Shown here: in pieces, positions 26,768-34,217 of the stretch | How the letters are laid out: the number at the start of each line of letters is the position of its first letter | How positions within the stretch are numbered: the first letter of the stretch is position 1 | Assembly (NCBI GenBank): GCA_900104855.1 | Contig: FNSS01000001.1 | Location: 2,728,001 to 2,792,000, forward strand | Length of the DNA: 64,000 nucleotides | Direction of reading: 5' to 3' | From: Rhizobiales bacterium GAS188 | GTDB lineage: Bacteria; Pseudomonadota; Alphaproteobacteria; Rhizobiales; Beijerinckiaceae | Made by a program: the position numbers and the translations under genes | Notes under the pieces: generated by a model | What the model was told of the DNA's origin: nothing | Databases searched by the model: none | Seen by the model: only the letters and a program-made list of their open reading frames with translations

Positions 26768-26957
26768 CCCTCGCCCGCGCTCTTCGCGCGGGAGAGGGTG
26801 CCGAGACGCAGTCGAGGCGGGTGAGGGTGGATCGGAGGGGCGACTATTCAGAAGGGTACCCGGACCCGCGAAGTATCACGGCGTCTATGAAGCTCAACCG
26901 CCCTCATCCGCCCTCACTTCGTTCGGGCACCTTCTCCCGCCCAAGAGCGGGAGAAGG
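26768..26957. repeat. Two-armed palindromic repeat, REPIN-like (copy C)
   Basis: The left hairpin CCCTCGCCCGCGC...GCGCGGGAGAGGG is followed by GTGCCGAGACGCAGTC. The right arm has CCCTCATCCGCCCTCAC, TTCGTTCGGGCACC and hairpin TTCTCCCGCCC...GAGCGGGAGAAGG. The right arm is the reverse complement of the left arm of copy D. The spacer is longer than in copies A and D. It lies between the divergent decarboxylase leader and opgG. Confidence 0.85.
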
Positions 26958-27050
26958 AAATTGCGCTGCAAGCGACGACTATTTCGCAGGCGCGAATGCT
27001 GGTAAGGAAGCGGCGCTGCAACACATCCTTGGATCGAGCGGGCCGGAAGA

Positions 27051-28634
27051 ATGTCAGGTGAGGAAACGCGCCGCCGCGTGATATTGGCGGGGCTCGGTTC
27101 GGCGATCGCTGCGAGCACGCATCTTTCGGGTTCGCGAGCCTTTGCCCAATCGGCCGATCCGGGGAAGCCCAATGCCCGCTTCGGCTATGAGGATGTGGTA
27201 CGGCGCGCCAAGGACATCGCCTCCGTTCCCTACGAGCAGGCGCCGGCGCAGCTGCCACCGGCCATCGCCAATCTGGATTTCGATGCCTGGCGCGATATCC
27301 GCTTCCGCCCCGACAAGGCGTTCTTCCAATCCTCGGGCGGCCTGTTCCAGCTGCAGCTCTTCCATCTCGGCTTCAACTTCAGGCGCGCCGTGGTGGTCAA
27401 CCTCGTGCGCGACGGCTCACCTGCGCCCATTCCCTATTCGGCGAGCCTGTTCGATTTCGGCCGCACCAAGATCGACAAGCCCTTGCCGGTGAATACGGGC
27501 TTTGCCGGCTTCCGCCTGCATTATCCGGTCAACGAGCCGAAGGTGATGGACGAGCTCGTCGCCTTCCTGGGCGCGAGCTATTTCCGCTTCCTCGGACGCG
27601 GCCAGCTCTACGGCCTCTCGGCGCGCGGCCTTTCGATCAATGCCGGTGTCGGGCGAGCTGAGGAATTCCCGTTCTTCCGCGAGTTCTGGATCGAGCAGCC
27701 GGTGCCTGACGCCGACCGGGCCACCATCTACGCACTCCTCGACAGCGAATCGGTCACCGGCGCCTATCGCTTCGTGATCTATCCGGGCGTCGAGACCGCA
27801 ATGGAGACGCAAGTCACCTTGTTCGCCCGCCGCCCGATCGCCAATGCCGGGCTCGCGCCCCTGACCTCGATGTTCCTCACCGCCGAGGACGACCAGCGAG
27901 TGCGTGACGATTACCGCGCCGAGGTGCATGATTCGGACGGGCTCTTGATGCAGGCTGGCTCCGGGGAATGGCTCTGGCGCCCGCTCAGAAATCCGGCCGA
28001 GGCCACGACCTCGGTCTTCCTCGACAAGGACATCCGCGGCTTCGGCCTGATGCAGCGCGACCGCCTGTTCGACCATTACGAGGATATCGATCTGCATTAC
28101 GAGCGCCGGCCGAGCTATTGGGTCGAGCCCTCGGGCTCCTGGGGGGAAGGCGCGGTGGAGCTCACCGAGATGCCGGCGCAGAACGAGGCGACCGACAATA
28201 TCGTCGCGGTCTGGCGGCCCAAGGCGCAGCTCGATCAGGGCCAGTCGCTCAGCTTCGGCTACCGGCTGCGCTCGCTGCTCGAATCGAACCGGCTGCATCC
28301 GGGCGGCAAGGTGCGCGCCACCTTCCAGACGGTCGCCAAGGCGCTGGGCTCGACCGAGAACGAAGTGCCGGGCAGCCGCCGCTTCCTCGTCGATTTCGCG
28401 GGCGGCGATCTCGCCTATTACCTGTCCGCCCCCGACATCGTCGAGATCGTCGCCTCGGTGTCGAGCGGTCGGGTGCTGCGCACCTTCCTGTCGCCCAATC
28501 CCGACATCAAGGGCTTCAGGGCCGGCATCGACGTCGCGCTCGAGCCCGGACAATCGGCGGATATCCGCGCCTTCCTGCGGGCCCGCACGCGCGCCTTGAC
28601 GGAAACCTGGACAATGCCGTGGAAAGCTCCCTGA
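27051..28634 (+). CDS. opgG: Glucan biosynthesis protein OpgG/MdoG
   Basis: This periplasmic protein is needed to make osmoregulated periplasmic glucans. The 527-residue sequence opens with a twin-arginine-like signal (ETRRRVILAGLGSAIAAS, cleavage near AFA). The family domain follows, with FGYEDVVRRAKDIAS, FFQSSGGLFQLQLFHLGFNF, GASYFRFLGRGQLYGLSARG, LTSMFLTAEDD and HYERRPSYWVEP. It ends with the beta-sandwich part carrying FLVDFAGGDL. OpgG usually works with the membrane glucosyltransferase OpgH, which is not adjacent here. A hairpin follows the stop at 28640-28661. Confidence 0.95.
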   Translation: MSGEETRRRVILAGLGSAIAASTHLSGSRAFAQSADPGKPNARFGYEDVVRRAKDIASVPYEQAPAQLPPAIANLDFDAWRDIRFRPDKAFFQSSGGLFQLQLFHLGFNFRRAVVVNLVRDGSPAPIPYSASLFDFGRTKIDKPLPVNTGFAGFRLHYPVNEPKVMDELVAFLGASYFRFLGRGQLYGLSARGLSINAGVGRAEEFPFFREFWIEQPVPDADRATIYALLDSESVTGAYRFVIYPGVETAMETQVTLFARRPIANAGLAPLTSMFLTAEDDQRVRDDYRAEVHDSDGLLMQAGSGEWLWRPLRNPAEATTSVFLDKDIRGFGLMQRDRLFDHYEDIDLHYERRPSYWVEPSGSWGEGAVELTEMPAQNEATDNIVAVWRPKAQLDQGQSLSFGYRLRSLLESNRLHPGGKVRATFQTVAKALGSTENEVPGSRRFLVDFAGGDLAYYLSAPDIVEIVASVSSGRVLRTFLSPNPDIKGFRAGIDVALEPGQSADIRAFLRARTRALTETWTMPWKAP

Positions 28635-28639
28635 GCGAT

Positions 28640-28661
28640 GGCCATGCCCTGTTGCATGGCC
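28640..28661 (+). terminator. Hairpin after opgG, probable terminator
   Basis: GGCCATGC (28640-28647) pairs perfectly with GCATGGCC (28654-28661) across a six-base loop, followed by TTT. It lies 6 bp after the opgG stop and 40 bp before the next gene, so the GNAT/peptidase operon probably has its own promoter. Confidence 0.55.
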
Positions 28662-28703
28662 TTTGCATCGCGCTAACGTGAAGGCTCCCGTCAGCGCCCG
28701 TAT

Positions 28704-29816
28704 ATGTCGCACCCCTTCACCATCCGCCCCGCGACCCTCGCCGATCTCGATCGGCTTGAGGCGCTGGAGAATCGCGTCTTCGACATGGACCGCTTGTCGC
28801 GGCGTTCGTTGCGCAACTTCATCGTCAACCCCAAGGGCGCCTTGATCGTCGCCGACCGCGGCGATCATCTGTCCGGCTATGCGCTGCTGACTTTCCGTTC
28901 CGGAACGGCGCTGGCGCGTCTCTACTCCATCGCGGTGTCGCCCGAGACCGGGCGCTCAGGCGTCGGGCGGGCGCTGATGCAGGCCGCCGAGAAGATCGCC
29001 ATCGATCGCGACTGCGTGCTGCTGCGCCTCGAGGTGCGCGCCGACAATCACGGCGCCGTCGCGCTCTACGAGAAGCTCGGCTACCGGCAGTTCGGCATCT
29101 ACGAGCATTATTACGAGGACGACCAGGCGGCGCTGCGCCTCGAAAAATTTCTGGTGGCCCAGGTCGCACCCCCTTCCAGGCCGCCGCCTTATTATCGCCA
29201 AACCCTCGAATTCACTTGCGGGCCCGCATGCCTTCTCATGGCGCTCGGCTGGGCCGATCCCGACTTCCATCCCAGCCGCGTCGCCGAAGTTCAGCTATGG
29301 CGCGAATCGACGACGATCTTCATGACTTCGGGGCTGGGCGGCTGCGAGCCCTACGGCCTCGCGGTGACGCTCGCCAAGCGCGGCCTGCACGCCTCGCTGC
29401 ATCTATCCCATGAAGGTCCCTTCTTCCTCGACACGGTCCGCAATGACGAGAAGCGCGAGGTCATGCGGCTGACCCAGGAGGAATTCCGTCGCGAAGCCGA
29501 GGAGTGCGGCGTCCCGATCGCCCTGCAGCCGCTCGATGCGCTGGGCCTGCAGCGCGTCTTCGACGAAGGCGCGATCGCGGTGGTGCTGGTTTCCGGCTAC
29601 CGCATGTTCCACGAAAAATTCCCGCATTGGCTTCTCGCCTATGCGGGTGATCAGCGCCATGTCCTCGTGAACGACCCCTATATCGAGCCCGAAGACGAAG
29701 GGAGCCTGGTGTCGGCCGCCAACCTGCCGATCCCGACGGGCGAGTTCCAGCGCATGGCGCGCTTTGGCAAAGGCAATCTGCGCGCCGCGATCGTGGTGCG
29801 GAAGGGTCCCCGATGA
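28704..29816 (+). CDS. GNAT acetyltransferase fused to a C39-like cysteine peptidase
   Basis: This 370-residue two-domain protein begins with a RimI-like GNAT domain (about 5-150), with IAVSPETGRSGVGRALM for acetyl-CoA binding and NHGAVALYEKLGYRQFG. The second domain (about 165-365) is papain-like of the peptidase C39 type. It has Cys172 in LEFTCGPACLLM, His308 in FPHWLLAY and Asp324 in LVNDPY. No export signal is seen, so it acts in the cytoplasm. Its stop overlaps the ATG of the ATP-grasp gene (ATGA), so the products are made together. The pair looks like a dedicated peptide-bond-forming, acetylating and cleaving unit. The substrate is unknown. Confidence 0.9.
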   Translation: MSHPFTIRPATLADLDRLEALENRVFDMDRLSRRSLRNFIVNPKGALIVADRGDHLSGYALLTFRSGTALARLYSIAVSPETGRSGVGRALMQAAEKIAIDRDCVLLRLEVRADNHGAVALYEKLGYRQFGIYEHYYEDDQAALRLEKFLVAQVAPPSRPPPYYRQTLEFTCGPACLLMALGWADPDFHPSRVAEVQLWRESTTIFMTSGLGGCEPYGLAVTLAKRGLHASLHLSHEGPFFLDTVRNDEKREVMRLTQEEFRREAEECGVPIALQPLDALGLQRVFDEGAIAVVLVSGYRMFHEKFPHWLLAYAGDQRHVLVNDPYIEPEDEGSLVSAANLPIPTGEFQRMARFGKGNLRAAIVVRKGPR

Positions 29817-31282
29817 GCTGGGTCATCGTCGTCGATAATCTCAAGGACTTCCCGAACGCCGACACGCCGCACAAGGTGATCACCACCTCCGACTACATCG
29901 TGCGGCCGAAGCTGTTCGAGACCGATCGCGCCAAGGTGGTGAACCTGTCGCGCTCCTATGCCTATCAGTCCAAGGGCTATTACGCATCGCTGCTCGGCGA
30001 GGCGCGCGGCCACCGCGTGCTGCCCGAGGTGCAGACAATGCTGGAGCTGCGCGAGGCCAAGCTCTACGAGCATGTCATTCCGGAATTGGAGGATGCGCTC
30101 AACCGCTGCTTCTCCAAGAGCCGGATGGAGAAGACCGAGTGCCGTATCCTCGTCTGCTTCGGCCTCGTGCGCGAGACCGCCTTCGAGAGCTTCGGCAAGC
30201 TGCTCTTCGACTGGTATCGCTGCCCGGCGATCGAGGTCTCGGTCGAGATCGATGCGGTGCCGTCCGGCGCCTGGGCCTCGATCGAGAGGCTGCGGCCGCG
30301 CCCGATCGTCAAGCTCGACGTCGAGGAGACGCAGTTCTTCCGCGACGCCCTGCACGCCCACACCAAGCGCGAATGGCGCGATCCCAAGGCGCGCCTGCCG
30401 GCCCGCTATTCGCTGGCGGTGCTGCACGACCCCGAGGAGGTGCTGCCGCCCTCGACCCTCGATACCCTCAAATATCTCGGCAAGGTGGGCGAGCGATTAT
30501 CCGTCGATGTCGAGCCGATCACCAAGAAGGACCTGTCGGATCTCGCCGAGTTCGATGCGCTCTTCATCCGCGAGACCACCTCGATCGACAACCACACCTA
30601 TCGCTTCGCGCGCCGCGCCGCCCAGGAAGGCATGCCGGTCATCGACGACCCGATCTCGATGATCCGCTGCACCAACAAGGTCTATCTGATGGAGCGCATG
30701 GCGGCCAATAACGTGCCCATGCCCAAGACCGTGATGCTGGCGGCCGAGGACGATCTGCCCAAGGCCATCGCCGAGCTCGGCCTGCCGCTCGTGGTCAAGA
30801 TCCCGGACGGCTCCTTCTCGCGCGGCGTGCACAAGGTCGAGACCGAGCGCGACATGCGCAAGCTGTTCGAGGAGCTCTACGAGGACACCGATCTGCTCAT
30901 CGCCCAGAAATTCATGCCGACCACCTTCGACTGGCGGGTCGGCATCCTCGAGGGCGAGCCGCTCTTCGTCTGCCAGTACATGATGTTCCGCGGCCATTGG
31001 CAGATCGTCAAGCACGAGAACGGCTCGGCCCCGAAGGAGGGCCGCTTCAAGACGATCCCGCTTTCCGAGGCGCCGCCCAAGGTGATCGAGATCGCGGTGC
31101 GGGCGGCGCGCGCCATCGGCGACGGGCTCTATGGCGTCGACCTCAAGGAGACGCCGGAGGGCGTGTTCCTGATCGAGGTCAACGACAATCCCAATCTCGA
31201 GCACGGCGTCGAGGACGCGCATGGCAAGGACGAGATCTGGGAAAAGCTGCTCAGATGGTTCATCAAGCGCATCGACGCGTGA
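29813..31282 (+). CDS. RimK-type ATP-grasp ligase with RLAN N-terminal domain
   Basis: This 489-residue protein has an N-terminal region (about 1-190) that fits the RimK-like ATP-grasp N-terminal (RLAN) domain, with WVIVVDNLKDFPN and KVVNLSRSYAYQSKGYY. An ATP-grasp core follows: pre-ATP-grasp IRETTSIDNHTYRFAR, LPLVVKIPDGSFSRGVHKV, then LIAQKFMPTTFDWRVGIL and the metal-binding EVNDNPNLEHGVED. RimK relatives join amino acids, often glutamate, to carboxylates of proteins or peptides. The gene overlaps the GNAT/C39 gene by 4 bp. The acceptor and the added residue are unknown. Confidence 0.9.
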   Translation: MSWVIVVDNLKDFPNADTPHKVITTSDYIVRPKLFETDRAKVVNLSRSYAYQSKGYYASLLGEARGHRVLPEVQTMLELREAKLYEHVIPELEDALNRCFSKSRMEKTECRILVCFGLVRETAFESFGKLLFDWYRCPAIEVSVEIDAVPSGAWASIERLRPRPIVKLDVEETQFFRDALHAHTKREWRDPKARLPARYSLAVLHDPEEVLPPSTLDTLKYLGKVGERLSVDVEPITKKDLSDLAEFDALFIRETTSIDNHTYRFARRAAQEGMPVIDDPISMIRCTNKVYLMERMAANNVPMPKTVMLAAEDDLPKAIAELGLPLVVKIPDGSFSRGVHKVETERDMRKLFEELYEDTDLLIAQKFMPTTFDWRVGILEGEPLFVCQYMMFRGHWQIVKHENGSAPKEGRFKTIPLSEAPPKVIEIAVRAARAIGDGLYGVDLKETPEGVFLIEVNDNPNLEHGVEDAHGKDEIWEKLLRWFIKRIDA

Positions 31283-31298
31283 GCTTTTCGCGCGCCTC

Positions 31299-31434
31299 CT
31301 TCTCCCGCTCTTTCGCGGGAGAAGGTGCCCGAACGCAGTGAGGGCGGATGAGGGACGCCGGTGAAGCGCTCGACCGCCCCTCATCCGCCTCGGCTTCGCC
31401 TCGGCACCTTCTCCCGCGGAAGAGCGGGAGAAGG
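31299..31434. repeat. Two-armed palindromic repeat, REPIN-like (copy D)
   Basis: The left arm is hairpin CTTCTCCCGC...GCGGGAGAAG, then GTGCCCGAACGCAGTGAGG and GCGGATGAGGG. The right arm is CCCTCATCCGCC, then GGCACC and hairpin TTCTCCCGC...GAGCGGGAGAAGG. It matches copy A at 16604-16741 almost base for base over the left arm and the spacer (GACGCCGGTGAAGCGCTCG). It lies 17 bp after the ATP-grasp stop. Confidence 0.92.
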
Positions 31435-31544
31435 GACGCGCACGAATGGCCCGCCCTTAGTTGTTTCCGGCCAAGACAAGATCTGCGCATCCCGTAGTCA
31501 TGGGGTGAGAGCGATTTCAGGTTCTCCCAAACGACGAGTGACAC

Positions 31545-33287
31545 ATGCCCTCCCACACGCCCCGCCCGACGCGCCCCGCCGAGAAGCCGAAGCGGCAGCG
31601 TTCGCGCACCATTTATGACGGGGTGATCCGCGCCACGACGAGGAGCTTCCTCTTGGCGCTCGGCCAATCGGATGCCGAGATCGAGCGGCCTCATGTCGGG
31701 GTGTTCCACACCGGGGGCGAGATGAGCCCCTGCAACCTGAACCTCGCCGAGCAGGCCCTGCACGCCAAGACCGGCATCTATGCGGGCGGCGGCATGGCGC
31801 ATGAATGCCCGGTGGTGTCGGTCTCGGACGGGCTGTCCATGGCGCATTCGGGCATGCGCTTCTCGCTGCTCTCGCGCGAGCTGATCGCCGACAGCGTCGA
31901 GGCGAGCGTGCGCGGCCATCAGTTCGACGGCATCTTCGGCATCGGCGGCTGCGATAAGAACCTGCCCGGCCTGATGATGGGCATGGTGAGATGCAATGTG
32001 CCGTCGGTGTTCATGCATGGGGGCGCGGCCATGCCCGGCCGCTTCCGCGGCGCCGACAAGACGGTGATCGACACCTATGAGGCGATCGGCGGCGTCATCG
32101 CCGGCACCACCTCGATGGCCGATCTCGAAGCGCTCAGCCATGCCTGCCTGCCCAGCGCCGGCTCCTGCCCGGGGCAGTTCACCGCCAACACCATGGGCAT
32201 GGTGTCGGAGGCGATCGGGCTCGCCCCGCTCGGCTCCTCGATGATCCCGGCGGTGTTCAGCGCCCGCGCCCCGCTGCTGCGCCAGGCGGGCGCGATCTTG
32301 ATGGGCGCCGTCGAATGGCAATGGCCGCTGCCGCGCGACATCGTGACGCGCCAGGCGCTCGAGAATGCCGCCGCCATCGTGGCCGCGACCGGCGGCTCGA
32401 CCAATGCGGTGCTGCACATCCCCGCCCTCGCCAACGAGGCCGGCATCGCCTTCGACATGGACGACGTGGCCGCAGTCTTCGCCCGCACGCCGCTGATCGG
32501 CAACCTGCAGCCGGGCGGCAAATATCTCGCCCGCGACGTGTTCGAGATCGGCGGGGCGCCGGTGATTCTCGCCGAGCTCATGCGCGGCGGCTTCATCCAT
32601 GGCGGGGCCCTGACCTTCACGGGCCGCCGCCTCGACGAGGAGCTCGCCACAGCGAGGCCAACGGACGGCGAGATCGTCAAACCGCATGGCGCGCCGATCG
32701 CTGCGACCGGCGGCCTCATCATCCTCAAGGGTAATCTCTGCCCGGACGGGGCCGTGTTGAAGACGGCCGGCCTCAAATCGCTGACGCATCGTGGCCCGGC
32801 CCGCGTCTTCGACGGCGAAGAGGCCTGCCAGGCAGCCGTGCAGAACCGCCGCTATGAGGCGGGCGAGGTGATCATCATCCGCAATGAAGGCCCGCGCGGC
32901 GGACCCGGCATGCGCGAGATGCTTGGCATCACCGCCCTCATCTACGGCCAGGGCATGGGCGAGAAGGTCGCGCTGTTGACCGATGGGCGCTTCTCGGGCG
33001 CGACGCGCGGCCTGTGCATCGGCTATGCGAGCCCCGAGGCTGCGGCCGGTGGCCCGATCTCGCTGGTGCGCGACGGCGACATCATCGCCATCGATGCGAG
33101 GCCGGGCATCGGCCAGATCACGCTCGAGATCGAGGAGGCCGAGCTGCAGAGGCGGCGCCTCGCCTCGCAAGGGCCGCTCCCCGCCCCGCGCGGCGGAGTG
33201 CTCGAGAAGTACGCCAGGACGGTCGGCCCCGCCAATAAGGGTGCGGTCACCCATTCGGGCGACGTCGTCTGGCCGCTGGACGATTGA
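31545..33287 (+). CDS. ilvD: Dihydroxy-acid dehydratase
   Basis: IlvD dehydrates dihydroxy acids in valine, leucine and isoleucine synthesis, using an Fe-S cluster and Mg2+. The 580-residue protein shows cluster cysteines in GEMSPCNLNL, GIGGCDKNLPGLMM and PSAGSCPGQFTANTM, plus RNEGPRGGPGMREML and TDGRFSGATRGLCIGYASPEA in part. It ends with the usual TVGPANKGAVTH segment. The first 20 residues are a basic, Pro-rich extension. Related sugar-acid dehydratases share these motifs, but the overall pattern is that of IlvD. It stands alone, 110 bp after the repeat. Confidence 0.93.
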   Translation: MPSHTPRPTRPAEKPKRQRSRTIYDGVIRATTRSFLLALGQSDAEIERPHVGVFHTGGEMSPCNLNLAEQALHAKTGIYAGGGMAHECPVVSVSDGLSMAHSGMRFSLLSRELIADSVEASVRGHQFDGIFGIGGCDKNLPGLMMGMVRCNVPSVFMHGGAAMPGRFRGADKTVIDTYEAIGGVIAGTTSMADLEALSHACLPSAGSCPGQFTANTMGMVSEAIGLAPLGSSMIPAVFSARAPLLRQAGAILMGAVEWQWPLPRDIVTRQALENAAAIVAATGGSTNAVLHIPALANEAGIAFDMDDVAAVFARTPLIGNLQPGGKYLARDVFEIGGAPVILAELMRGGFIHGGALTFTGRRLDEELATARPTDGEIVKPHGAPIAATGGLIILKGNLCPDGAVLKTAGLKSLTHRGPARVFDGEEACQAAVQNRRYEAGEVIIIRNEGPRGGPGMREMLGITALIYGQGMGEKVALLTDGRFSGATRGLCIGYASPEAAAGGPISLVRDGDIIAIDARPGIGQITLEIEEAELQRRRLASQGPLPAPRGGVLEKYARTVGPANKGAVTHSGDVVWPLDD

Positions 33288-33394
33288 GCGCAAGGCGTGG
33301 TCCTGAGGGCGACAAATCGCCGATGACGGCGTGCGCGGGCGCCGTCAAGGATGGTTGCAAGGTGCAATTTCGCTTATTTTTTGAGATGTGATAA

Positions 33395-33408
33395 GTTACA
33401 CGTTACAC
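33395..33408 (+). promoter_or_regulatory. Direct repeat before higB, possible HigA operator
   Basis: GTTACAC occurs twice in direct, abutting order at 33395-33401 and 33402-33408, immediately before the higB ATG. HigA antitoxins usually bind short repeats at their own promoter. Because the repeat leaves no room for a ribosome site, it may instead lie inside a slightly longer reading frame. Confidence 0.35.
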
Positions 33409-33687
33409 ATGATAAAGCGATTTCGACATAAAGGGTTGGAACGCTTCTACTCTAGCGGCGACACTCGAGGCATCAACGCGAAGCATGCTGGTTGGCTCCG
33501 TATCTTGCTCACGGCCCTCGATGCTGCCGGCAGACCCGGTGATTTGAGCAACCCCGGTTTCGGGCTCCATCCCCTGAAGGGCGACCGTAAAGGACAATGG
33601 GCAGTGTGGGTTTCCGGCAATTGGCGGTTGGTCTTTGCCTTCGACGGCGAGGATGTGACGAACCTCGATCTCGTTGATTACCACTAG
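33409..33687 (+). CDS. higB: HigB-type toxin (RelE/ParE superfamily)
   Basis: This 92-residue toxin of the HigB family starts [22 protein letters not shown] and ends [21 protein letters not shown]. The block [20 protein letters not shown] carries the catalytic basic and aromatic residues. HigB proteins are ribosome-dependent mRNA nucleases. The toxin gene comes before the antitoxin gene, as is usual for hig modules, and 20 bp separate the two. The ATG at 33409 gives the family start. A GTG at 33388 would add seven residues and leave more space for translation signals. Confidence 0.92.
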   Translation: MIKRFRHKGLERFYSSGDTRGINAKHAGWLRILLTALDAAGRPGDLSNPGFGLHPLKGDRKGQWAVWVSGNWRLVFAFDGEDVTNLDLVDYH

Positions 33688-33707
33688 CTGCTGGAAAGGA
33701 AGCGACG

Positions 33708-34001
33708 ATGCAGATGCACAATCCCGCACACCCCGGCGAGGTCATCCGGGCGTCGTGCCTTAAGCCCCTCAATCTCACTGTCACGGCGGCAGCTGAGGGC
33801 CTCGGCGTGACACGCAAGGCTCTGTCCGACCTTCTGAACGGGCATAGCGGCGTATCGCCGGACATGGCAATCCGGCTTGAGAAGGCAGGGTGGGGCACGG
33901 CCGACTCTTGGCTCCGGATGCAAACGACCCGGAACCTTTGGGAAGTCCGCCAGCGAGCCCATAAGATCAAGATCAAGGGGTTTGAGCCGCAAGCAGCCTG
34001 A
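33708..34001 (+). CDS. higA: HigA-type antitoxin
   Basis: This 97-residue Xre/HTH antitoxin opens [18 protein letters not shown], the typical HigA N-terminus, and has the helix-turn-helix [27 protein letters not shown] in part. The dimer segment [20 protein letters not shown] follows. GGAAAGGAAGCG precedes the ATG. It should bind HigB and repress the higBA promoter. Confidence 0.94.
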   Translation: MQMHNPAHPGEVIRASCLKPLNLTVTAAAEGLGVTRKALSDLLNGHSGVSPDMAIRLEKAGWGTADSWLRMQTTRNLWEVRQRAHKIKIKGFEPQAA

Positions 34002-34100
34002 CTTCGCTCCTCTTCAGCGATCAAAACCGGACGACTCGTGTGCTACCGACACTGTCCCGCTCGACCCTTGCACGTTGCTTGCGGCTGCGCGATATAGGGC

Positions 34101-34198
34101 GCGGGAGGTTGGCGAGGGACGTTTCACTCGCCAACCGGGTCAGGTCCGGAAGGAAGCAGCCCTAACGGGACCGAGCGGGTCTTCGTCCAGCCTCCCAC
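34101..34198 (+). ncRNA. ffs: Signal recognition particle RNA, small (4.5S) type
   Basis: The apical SRP signature GGTCAGGTCCGGAAGGAAG followed by CAGCCCTAA is intact at 34138-34165. The flanking arms pair: GGGAGG at 34103-34108 with CCTCCC at 34191-34196. The length of about 98 nt fits the bacterial small SRP RNA, which works with Ffh to target membrane proteins. It lies just upstream of dnaX, a common neighbour in alphaproteobacteria. No protein-coding gene overlaps it. Confidence 0.96.
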
Positions 34199-34217
34199 TC
34201 TCATCGGGACATCAGCG

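Noticed and set aside
31263-33293. A 676-codon open frame on the minus strand opposite ilvD
   Set aside because: It is exactly antisense to a clear ilvD gene. The translation is low in hydrophobic pattern and rich in Arg, Asp, Gly and His, as expected from the complement of high-G+C codons. No family motif is seen.
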